Source of the DNA: UBA4246 sp045113475
GTDB taxonomy: Bacteria; Bacillota; Clostridia; Christensenellales; Aristaeellaceae
DNA length: 7,030 nucleotides
Reading direction: 5' to 3'
Assembly: GCA_045113475.1 (NCBI GenBank)
Contig: JBGUIY010000071.1
Coordinates: 1-7,030 of the forward strand
A program made the position numbers and the translations under genes. Under the pieces are notes generated by a model. The model searched no databases and was not told where the DNA came from. It saw only the letters and a list, made by a program, of their open reading frames with translations. This document shows, piece by piece, positions 1-5,525 of this stretch. Position 1 is the stretch's first letter; the number at the start of each line of letters is the position of its first letter.

Positions 1-149
1 AGGACAGCCGGGAGATCGAAGTGGTGGAGAACAGCGACCTGACCGATATCATCCCCGACGGCACGGAAGTGCGCCTGCAGATCATGGCAAAGAAAGTGAA
101 CGTGTTTGACGCCGCCGCCCGCAGCACGCTGATCCGCGAGGGAGCGTGA
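1..149 (+). CDS. ABC transporter ATP-binding protein, C-terminal fragment (FbpC/PotA-like TOBE region)
   Basis: Only the last 48 codons are present; the gene begins before the window. The reading frame that ends at the TGA at 147-149 gives a tail with ENSDLTDIIPDGTEVRLQI followed by KKVNVFDAA. This resembles the end of the C-terminal TOBE-type beta-barrel of MalK/PotA/FbpC ATPases, where a segment of the form 'G..V.l.i....i.vFd' is usual. The Walker motifs would lie outside the window. The stop codon overlaps the GTG start of the permease gene, so the two are very probably translated together as energiser and membrane channel of one importer. The substrate cannot be told from this fragment. 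Assignment rests on the tail sequence plus the permease neighbour. Confidence 0.75.
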   Translation, partial: DSREIEVVENSDLTDIIPDGTEVRLQIMAKKVNVFDAAARSTLIREGA

Positions 150-1810
150 GCCGGATGGAAAAACGCAGGTACTCCCCGATATGGACCTTCCTGGCCCTGG
201 CAATACTCGCGATGTTCATCATTTTCGTGGTGTATCCGCTGGCGCTGGTGCTGTACAAGAGCGTGGTCAATCCGGCTGACAACAGCTTTACGCTGGAAAA
301 CTTCACCCGCTTCTTCACCCGGAAGTACTATACCAATACGCTGCTCAATTCCTTCCGCGTCACCGTCGTATCCACGCTGATCAGCGCGGCGCTGGGCCTG
401 GTGATCGCCTATATCACCCGCCAGTACCGCATCGCGGGCAGCAAATGGCTGAACATCTGCATCGTGGTCAGCTATCTCTCCCCGCCCTTCATCGGCGCAT
501 ACGCATGGATCCAGCTGCTGGGCCGCAACGGCCTGTTCACCCGACTGATCAATACCCTGCCGGGCGTCAACTTTGAAGGCATATACGGCTTTGCCGGCAT
601 CGTGCTGGTGTTCTCGCTGCAGTCCTTCCCGCTGGTGTACATGTACGTCAGCGGCGCGCTGCAGAACCTGGACAACTCCCTGAACGAGGCTGCGGAAAGC
701 CTCGGCGCCAACAACTTCCAGCGGGTCACCGGCATCATCCTGCCCCTGGTGCTGCCCACCGTGCTGGCGTCCGGACTGCTGGTGTTCATGCGCGTATTCT
801 CAGACTTCGGCACCCCCATGCTGATCGGCGAGGGCTACCGTACCTTCCCGGTCGTACTCTACAACCAGTTCATGGGCGAAGTGACCAATGACAGCTATTT
901 CGCGGCGGCCCTGTGCGTGATCATCATGGCGATCACCCTGGTGTTTTTCTTCCTCCAGCGCTGGATCGCCAGCAGGCACAGCTACGCCATGTCCGCACTC
1001 AAGCCGATGCTCCCGCGTCCCCAGCGCCTCGGTCCCAAGATCATGTGCCACGCCTTTGTGTATCTGGTGGTGCTGGTCGCGCTGCTGCCGCAGCTCACGG
1101 TCATCGTGACCTCCTTCCTCAAGGAGAGCACGCCGGGCATCTTCACCAACGAGTTCTCCCTCATCAACTATGAGACCATTTTCTCCAAAAATCCCCGCAT
1201 CATCCCCAACACCTACCTGTTCGGCCTGGCGGCCATTGCCCTGGTGGTCGTATTCGGCGTCCTGATCTCCTATCTGGCGGTGAGGCGCAGGTCCATCATC
1301 ACCAGCACGGTGGATACGCTGACCATGTTGCCCTATATCATCCCCGGCTCGGTGCTCGGCATCTGCTTCCTGTACGCCTTCGCCAAGCCGCCCCTGGCAC
1401 TTACAGGCACCGCGGCGATCATCATCGTGGCCCTGACGGTCCGGCGCATGCCCTACACCATCCGTTCGAGCACCGCCATCATCAGCCAGATCAGCCCCTC
1501 CATCGAGGAGGCTGCCGTCTCCCTGGGCGCGACGGAAGTTCAGTCCTTCGGCGAGATCATGCTGCCCATGATGCTGCCCGGCGTCGTCTCCGGCGCCATC
1601 ATGAGCTGGGTCACGGTCATCAGCGAGCTCTCCTCCTCCATCATGCTGTACCGCGCCTCCACCCAGACGCTGACCGTAGCTGTATACACGGAGGTCATCC
1701 GCGACTGCTTCGGCAACGCTGCGGCCTACTCCACCGTGCTGACCGTCACCAGCGTACTCTCCCTGCTCCTGTTCTTCAAGCTCACCGGGCGGAGGGATAT
1801 CAGCGTTTGA
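146..1810 (+). CDS. Two-domain ABC transporter permease, FbpB/ThiP type (iron(III)-like or related substrate)
   Basis: A hydrophobic 554-residue protein containing two copies of the binding-protein-dependent permease domain (BPD_transp_1). Each half carries the cytoplasmic EAA loop that docks on the ATPase: EAAESLGANN at about 181-190 and EAAVSLGATE at about 455-464, each followed by a '..LP..LP' segment. About twelve membrane segments are visible, beginning with residues 13-37. Length and duplicated layout fit FbpB (ferric iron), ThiP (thiamine) and 2-aminoethylphosphonate permeases, which are fused dimers of about 500-560 residues. The family alone does not fix the substrate, and the binding protein is not in the window. 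The start is taken as GTG at 146, overlapping the ATPase stop in a GTGA arrangement with GAGGGA just upstream. ATG at 155 is a reasonable alternative, which would shorten the protein by three residues. A hairpin terminator follows downstream. Confidence 0.9.
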   Translation: MSRMEKRRYSPIWTFLALAILAMFIIFVVYPLALVLYKSVVNPADNSFTLENFTRFFTRKYYTNTLLNSFRVTVVSTLISAALGLVIAYITRQYRIAGSKWLNICIVVSYLSPPFIGAYAWIQLLGRNGLFTRLINTLPGVNFEGIYGFAGIVLVFSLQSFPLVYMYVSGALQNLDNSLNEAAESLGANNFQRVTGIILPLVLPTVLASGLLVFMRVFSDFGTPMLIGEGYRTFPVVLYNQFMGEVTNDSYFAAALCVIIMAITLVFFFLQRWIASRHSYAMSALKPMLPRPQRLGPKIMCHAFVYLVVLVALLPQLTVIVTSFLKESTPGIFTNEFSLINYETIFSKNPRIIPNTYLFGLAAIALVVVFGVLISYLAVRRRSIITSTVDTLTMLPYIIPGSVLGICFLYAFAKPPLALTGTAAIIIVALTVRRMPYTIRSSTAIISQISPSIEEAAVSLGATEVQSFGEIMLPMMLPGVVSGAIMSWVTVISELSSSIMLYRASTQTLTVAVYTEVIRDCFGNAAAYSTVLTVTSVLSLLLFFKLTGRRDISV

Positions 1811-1824
1811 TACGATTCCTTCGC

Positions 1825-1857
1825 AACAGAAAACCCGCTCAGCTTTCGCTGAGCGGG
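1825..1857 (-). terminator. Intrinsic terminator of groEL, probably bidirectional
   Basis: A perfect 10-bp stem, CCCGCTCAGC at 1834-1843 with GCTGAGCGGG at 1848-1857, closes a 4-base loop. Read on the minus strand the loop is GAAA (a GNRA tetraloop) and the stem is followed by TTTTCTGTT (1833 down to 1825), a good U-tract lying 18 bp past the groEL stop. Read on the plus strand, the stem is followed by the weaker CGTTGTGTTTATT, so it may also end the ABC permease transcript that converges on it. Confidence 0.9.
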
Positions 1858-1874
1858 CGTTGTGTTTATTCAGA

Positions 1875-3503
1875 TCAATACATGCCGCCCATGTCGGGGT
1901 TGCCGGCGGGAGCGGGGGCCGGGGGTTCGGGGATGTCGGTGACCAGGCTTTCGGTGGTCAGGACCATCGCGGCCACGGAAGCGGCGTTCTGCAGCGCGCT
2001 GCGGGTGACCTTGGTCGGGTCGATGATGCCGCGCTCGATCATGTCGATGTACTCACCCTTGAGGGCGTCGTAGCCATAGCCGGTCTTGCGGCTGCGGCGG
2101 ATGTTCTCGATGATCACGGAGCCGTCGATGCCCGCGTTCTGGGCGATCTGGCGGAGCGGCTCTTCCATCGCGCGCAGGACGATCTGCACGCCGGTCTTGG
2201 CGTCGCCCTGGTACTTGGACTGCGCTTCAGCGACCTTCTTGGTGACGTTCAGCAGCGCCACGCCGCCGCCGGGGACGATGCCCTCTTCGACAGCCGCGCG
2301 GGTCGCAGCCAGCGCGTCCTCGATGCGGAGCTTGCGCTCTTTCATTTCGATCTCGGTGGCAGCGCCCACATGGATGACGGCTACGCCGCCAGCCAGCTTG
2401 GCCAGGCGCTCCTGGAGCTTTTCACGATCGTAATCGCTCTTGGTCTCGGCGATCTGGGCCTTGATCTGCTGGATGCGGGCCTGGATGTCTTCCTTCTGGC
2501 CGGCGCCCTCGACGATGGTGGTGTTCTCTTTGTCCACCTTGACCTGGCGGGCGGTGCCCAGCATATCCATCTTGGCGTCCTTGAGTTCAATGCCCAGTTC
2601 GGTAGAGATCACGGTACCGCCGGTCAGGATGGCGATATCCTGCAGCATTTCCTTGCGGCGGTCGCCGAAGCCGGGGGCCTTGACGGCGACGCAGGTGAAG
2701 GTGCCGCGCAGCTTGTTCAGCACCAGGGTAGCCAGGGCTTCGCCCTCGACGTCCTCAGCGATGATCAGCATCTTGCGGCCGGCCTGCACGACCTGCTCCA
2801 GCACGGGCAGGATCTCCTGGATGTTGGAGATCTTCTTGTCGGTGATCAGGATCATGGGGTTCTCGAGCTCGGCGACCATCTTGTCGGAGTCGGTGACCAT
2901 GTACGCGGAAGCGTAGCCGCGGTCAAACTGCATGCCCTCGACGGTGTTGAGCTCGGTCTTCATGGTCTTGCTCTCTTCGACGGTGATGACGCCGTCGTTG
3001 CCGACCTTCTCCATGGCGTCGGAGATCAGCTTGCCGATCTCTTCGTCGCCGGCAGAGATGGAAGCGACCTGAGCGATGGCCTGCTTGCCGGTGATGGGCT
3101 GGCTGATTTCCTTCAGCGCGTCCACGGCGGCTTCGGTGGCGGCCTCGATGCCCTTCTTCAGGACCATCGGGTTCGCGCCGGCGGCCAGGTTCTTGATGCC
3201 CTCACGGACGATCGCCTGCGCCAGCAGGGTCGCGGTGGTGGTGCCGTCGCCGGCCACGTCGTTGGTCTTGGTGGCGACTTCCTTGATCAGCTGCGCGCCC
3301 ATGTTCTCGAAGGGATCCTTCAGTTCCACTTCCTTGGCGATGGTCACGCCGTCATTGGTGATGAGGGGAGAGCCGTACTTCTTGTCCAGCACGACGTTGC
3401 GGCCCTTCGGGCCAAGGGTAATCTTGACGGTATTGGCCAGCTGGTCGATACCGGACTGCAGAGAGCGGCGGGCATCCTCGCCGTACTTGATTTGCTTTGC
3501 CAT
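1875..3503 (-). CDS. groEL: Chaperonin GroEL (Hsp60), 60 kDa subunit
   Basis: A complete 542-residue group I chaperonin, the usual length. It forms the cytoplasmic double-ring cage that, with GroES and ATP, folds non-native proteins. Visible landmarks: LGPKGRNV at 30-37 and GDGTTT at 85-90 (nucleotide and Mg binding), the ATP-hydrolysis aspartate D396 in RIEDALAATRAAVEEG, and the cpn60 signature AAVEEGIVPGGG at 403-414. The apical domain is intact. The C-terminus is Pro/Ala-rich and ends in GNPDMGGMY, with only a remnant of the GGM-repeat tail seen in Escherichia coli. The ATG at 3501-3503 is preceded by GGAGG (3513-3517 on this strand) at good spacing. It lies 27 bp after groES in the same operon and is expected to share the upstream promoter and CIRCE control. 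No truncation or frameshift is seen. Confidence 0.99.
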   Translation of the reverse strand: MAKQIKYGEDARRSLQSGIDQLANTVKITLGPKGRNVVLDKKYGSPLITNDGVTIAKEVELKDPFENMGAQLIKEVATKTNDVAGDGTTTATLLAQAIVREGIKNLAAGANPMVLKKGIEAATEAAVDALKEISQPITGKQAIAQVASISAGDEEIGKLISDAMEKVGNDGVITVEESKTMKTELNTVEGMQFDRGYASAYMVTDSDKMVAELENPMILITDKKISNIQEILPVLEQVVQAGRKMLIIAEDVEGEALATLVLNKLRGTFTCVAVKAPGFGDRRKEMLQDIAILTGGTVISTELGIELKDAKMDMLGTARQVKVDKENTTIVEGAGQKEDIQARIQQIKAQIAETKSDYDREKLQERLAKLAGGVAVIHVGAATEIEMKERKLRIEDALAATRAAVEEGIVPGGGVALLNVTKKVAEAQSKYQGDAKTGVQIVLRAMEEPLRQIAQNAGIDGSVIIENIRRSRKTGYGYDALKGEYIDMIERGIIDPTKVTRSALQNAASVAAMVLTTESLVTDIPEPPAPAPAGNPDMGGMY

Positions 3504-3530
3504 AATCGTTATCCTCCAATACTACTCTGT

Positions 3531-3815
3531 TTACTCAACTACAGCCAGGATGTCGCTCTGACGGACCAAGATGTATTCCTGATCGTCCAGCTTGACTTCC
3601 GTGCCGGCATACTTGGAATAAATGACCTTCTGGCCGACCTTGACCTGCATCTTGACTTCCTTGCCGTCCACCAGGCCGCCGGGGCCTACGGCCAGCACTT
3701 CGGCCATCTGGGGCTTTTCCTTCGCGGAACCGGGCAGGACGATGCCGCCCTTGGTTACTTCTTCAGTTTCAACATTCTTGATGACCACACGGTCAAACAA
3801 AGGCTTTACTGTCAT
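3531..3815 (-). CDS. groES: Co-chaperonin GroES (Hsp10)
   Basis: A complete 94-residue GroES, the family's normal size. Seven copies form the lid of the GroEL chamber. The N-terminal MTVKPLFDRVVIK motif, the mobile loop around residues 18-34 with the GroEL-contacting GGIVLP at 23-28, and the VGPGG turn are all present. Its ATG (3813-3815) has a near-ideal AAGGAGGT ribosome site at 3823-3830. It is the first gene of the operon, with groEL starting 27 bp after its stop. The CIRCE operator lies just ahead of its ribosome site, in the untranslated leader. Confidence 0.98.
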   Translation of the reverse strand: MTVKPLFDRVVIKNVETEEVTKGGIVLPGSAKEKPQMAEVLAVGPGGLVDGKEVKMQVKVGQKVIYSKYAGTEVKLDDQEYILVRQSDILAVVE

Positions 3816-3838
3816 GATTCAGACCTCCTTGCGATTTG

Positions 3839-3865
3839 TTAGCACTCTCAATTGTTGAGTGCTAA
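3839..3865. promoter_or_regulatory. CIRCE operator (HrcA binding site)
   Basis: TTAGCACTC (3839-3847), a 9-base spacer and GAGTGCTAA (3857-3865) match the canonical CIRCE inverted repeat without a mismatch. It lies between the groES promoter and ribosome site, at the start of the transcript, where the HrcA repressor blocks groESL transcription in Firmicutes. The hrcA gene itself is not in the window. Confidence 0.98.
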
Positions 3866-3876
3866 CCTACGCGCAT

Positions 3877-3905
3877 ACTATACTACAAATCGCAGAAGAA
3901 TACAA
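3877..3905 (-). promoter_or_regulatory. groESL promoter, sigma-A type
   Basis: On the minus strand a TTGTAT -35 box (3900-3905) and a TATAGT -10 box (3877-3882) are separated by exactly 17 bp. Predicted initiation, about 7 bases downstream near 3870, puts the CIRCE operator at the very start of the transcript, the usual arrangement for HrcA control. Confidence 0.8.
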
Positions 3906-3965
3906 GCCCTTTTTGGAAATTTTCATATATTGACACGTTTGCGCTGGTTTTTTCGTGTTTTAGCC

Positions 3966-3994
3966 TTGCGGCTCCCGTCCGGTTCGCGTATAAT
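3966..3994 (+). promoter_or_regulatory. Promoter of the folT-nth-GH27 operon
   Basis: A perfect TATAAT -10 box at 3989-3994 has a TTGCGG -35-like box at 3966-3971 with a 17-bp spacer. Initiation would fall near 4001, about 13 bases before the first aptamer helix. This fits a transcript that begins with the riboswitch and has a leader of about 160 nt. The -35 box is only a partial match. Confidence 0.75.
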
Positions 3995-4013
3995 ACAGGC
4001 GAACGATTCGTAC

Positions 4014-4111
4014 GCAGAGTAGCTGCAGGCGCGTCAAGTGCTCATGAACGGGGAGTTGTCATGAGACGAAGCCGGGTCTCCCGGCGCGGTGCCTGCGGCG
4101 CATCCCGCTGC
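4014..4111 (+). promoter_or_regulatory. Tetrahydrofolate (THF) riboswitch aptamer
   Basis: The leader of the folate transporter gene carries the conserved blocks of the THF (folT) riboswitch in order: AGAGTAG, GCGTCAAGTG, GAACGGGGAG, ACGAAGC, GGCGCGGTG and GCATCCCG. All helices form. P1 is GCAG 4014-4017 with CTGC 4108-4111. P2 is GCAGGC 4025-4030 with GCCTGC 4091-4096. P3 is CTCATGA 4041-4047 with TCATGAG 4059-4065. P4 is GCCGGG 4071-4076 with CCCGGC 4080-4085 around a TCT loop. The expected loop-to-junction pseudoknot can form as GGGA 4051-4054 with TCCC 4103-4106. In this class reduced folates bind at the three-way junction and the pseudoknot and repress folate uptake or synthesis genes. 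Position directly upstream of an ECF folT gene supports the call independently. Confidence 0.95.
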
Positions 4112-4156
4112 AATGTGCAACTGCCTCTGCGGATCGAAAGAGACAAGGAGGTTGTT
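4108..4156 (+). promoter_or_regulatory. Predicted translational expression platform of the THF riboswitch
   Basis: AACTGCCTC at 4119-4127 can pair with GAGGTTGTT at 4148-4156 (eight pairs including one G-U, one T-T mismatch), covering the GAGG of the folT ribosome site AAGGAGG (4145-4151). CTCTGCG at 4125-4131 is instead a perfect 7-bp partner of CGCAGAG at 4013-4019, which contains the 5' strand of P1. Aptamer P1 and this anti-P1 helix therefore exclude each other, and the anti-P1 helix would free the ribosome site. No GC-rich hairpin followed by a U-run lies between aptamer and gene, so translational rather than transcriptional control is inferred. Confidence 0.6.
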
Positions 4157-4161
4157 TTTGT

Positions 4162-4863
4162 ATGCAAAAAAAAGCTGAAAGCGTCAGGCTGTACGACACC
4201 CCGTTTTCCAGGGAATACTGGGCGCAGGCGGTTTCCGAGTTCAAGGACCTGCGGATGCTTTTGTTCGCCGCGCTGATGATCGCCCTCAGGGTCGCGCTGA
4301 AATCCGTCAGCATTCCCCTGGCGGCCAATCTGCGCATCAACATCGCGTTTTTTATCAACGCCTACGGCGCGATGGTGTTCGGGCCGGTCGTCGCCGTCGC
4401 CGCCGCCGCCGTATCGGATACCCTGGGCTGCCTGCTCTTCCCCAGCGGCCCCTACTTTTTCCCCTTCATACTGACGGAGATCGCGGGGTCACTGATCTTT
4501 GCCCTGTTCCTCTACCGCACGAAGGTCACGGTGCTGCGCGTGACCCTTTCCCGCTTCTGCATTGACTTCTTCGTGAACATCGTACTGAATACGCCGATCA
4601 TGTGGCTGTATTATCAGATGGTGCTCGGGAAGAACTACGCGATCTTCGACGCCATGCGCGTGGTGAAGAACCTGGTCATGTTCCCCATCGAATCCGTGCT
4701 GCTGGTATTGTTCCTGCAGGTGGTGATCCCGCCGACCCGCAAGCTGGGCTGGCTGGCCAGCGACGCGGAGGACCTGCGTTTCAGCCGGAAAAACGTGATC
4801 ACCCTCGCGGCCTTTGCCCTGGCCGGCATCGCCGCAGTCACGCTGTACGTCATCTACAAATAA
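4162..4863 (+). CDS. folT: Folate-family ECF transporter S component (FolT)
   Basis: A 233-residue membrane protein matching the substrate-binding S component of energy-coupling factor vitamin importers, folate group. It would bind folate in the membrane and hand it across with the shared EcfA/EcfA'/EcfT module, which is encoded elsewhere. Family-like features are an N-terminal stretch DLRMLLFAALMIALRVALK (29-47), where S components contact EcfT, then NLRINIAFF (57-65), the conserved GPVVAVAAAAVSDTLGCLLFPSGPYFFPF region (74-102), and further hydrophobic segments near 104-118, 131-151 and 168-190. A C-terminal stretch at about 211-231 adds another likely membrane helix, so the protein is longer than the usual FolT of about 170-190 residues. 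The ATG follows AAGGAGG (4145-4151) with a 10-base gap. It is the first gene after the THF riboswitch, which strongly supports folate as substrate. The nth gene begins 17 bp after its stop. Confidence 0.93.
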   Translation: MQKKAESVRLYDTPFSREYWAQAVSEFKDLRMLLFAALMIALRVALKSVSIPLAANLRINIAFFINAYGAMVFGPVVAVAAAAVSDTLGCLLFPSGPYFFPFILTEIAGSLIFALFLYRTKVTVLRVTLSRFCIDFFVNIVLNTPIMWLYYQMVLGKNYAIFDAMRVVKNLVMFPIESVLLVLFLQVVIPPTRKLGWLASDAEDLRFSRKNVITLAAFALAGIAAVTLYVIYK

Positions 4864-4880
4864 GGCAGGAGGATCCCGCC

Positions 4881-5525
4881 ATGCCCGACAAGCAAGCCAT
4901 ATTCGATATTCTGCTCGCCACTTATCCGGACGCGAAGCCCGAACTGGATTTTGAAGACCCCTACCAGACGCTGGTGGCGACCATTCTGGCCGCCCAGTGC
5001 ACCGACAAACGGGTCAACCAGGTGACGCCCGCCGTGTTCCGCGATTTCCCGACCCCCGCCGCCATGGCGGAAACCACACCCGAGATCCTGTTTCCCTACG
5101 TTAAAAGCTGCGGGTTCAAGACGAAAGCGGCGAATATCGTCAACGCCTGCAAAATGATCGTGGAAAAGCACGGCGGCGAGGTCCCCCATACCATGGAGGA
5201 GCTGACCGCCCTGCCCGGCGTGGGCCGCAAAACCGCCAGCGTGGTGCTGTGCTTCGCGTTCGGCATCCCGGCTTTTCCGGTGGATACCCACGTTTTCCGC
5301 CTCACCCACCGGCTGGGGCTGGTGACCGACGCGGAAAACACGCCGGACAAGGTGGATGAGGCCATGCGCGCCCAGCTGCCGCCGGAGCAGTGGGGCCCGA
5401 TGCACCACGCGCTGATCTACCACGGCCGGCGGGTCTGCCATTCCCAGAAGCCGGATTGCGCGGCCTGCCCGCTGCGGACATACTGCCCATACGCTGAGGC
5501 AAAGAATCAGGAGGCATCCAAATGA
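4881..5525 (+). CDS. nth: Endonuclease III (DNA glycosylase/AP lyase)
   Basis: A complete 214-residue base-excision repair enzyme that removes oxidised pyrimidines and cleaves the resulting abasic site. The helix-hairpin-helix motif LPGVGRKTA (111-119) contains the Schiff-base lysine K117. The catalytic aspartate is D135 in PVDTHVFR. The four [4Fe-4S] cysteines C186, C193, C196 and C202 are in the standard C-X6-C-X2-C-X5-C spacing. Length matches the family (about 210 residues). The start is ATG 4881, chosen because AGGAGG lies at 4867-4872 with 8-base spacing and because the frame extended upstream to 4602 would run through folT. The gene is 17 bp after folT, and its stop overlaps the next start as ATGA (5522-5525). 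Nothing is missing or odd in the protein itself; the oddity is its company between a folate transporter and a glycosidase. Confidence 0.98.
   Translation: MPDKQAIFDILLATYPDAKPELDFEDPYQTLVATILAAQCTDKRVNQVTPAVFRDFPTPAAMAETTPEILFPYVKSCGFKTKAANIVNACKMIVEKHGGEVPHTMEELTALPGVGRKTASVVLCFAFGIPAFPVDTHVFRLTHRLGLVTDAENTPDKVDEAMRAQLPPEQWGPMHHALIYHGRRVCHSQKPDCAACPLRTYCPYAEAKNQEASK

Noticed and set aside
82..318. Minus-strand 78-codon frame over the ATPase/permease junction
   Set aside because: It lies opposite two well-supported genes, with no ribosome site or recognisable domain.
1860..3842. 660-codon open frame on the plus strand opposite groEL-groES, rich in G, D, L and H
   Set aside because: It is the complement of two highly conserved, codon-biased genes, runs straight through both and their gap, has no ribosome site, and has repetitive low-complexity composition typical of antisense shadows in GC-rich DNA.
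3930..3935. Perfect TTGACA -35 box on the plus strand
   Set aside because: There is no acceptable -10 box 16-19 bp downstream. The TATAAT at 3989-3994 is too far away and has its own spaced partner.
4061..4276. Short plus-strand open frame starting inside the leader
   Set aside because: It lies across the THF aptamer helices and the folT start, with no ribosome site. The RNA structure explains the conserved bases.
4602..4880. Upstream extension of the nth frame
   Set aside because: It overlaps the end of folT in another frame, its translation is unlike endonuclease III, and ATG 4881 has a strong ribosome site.
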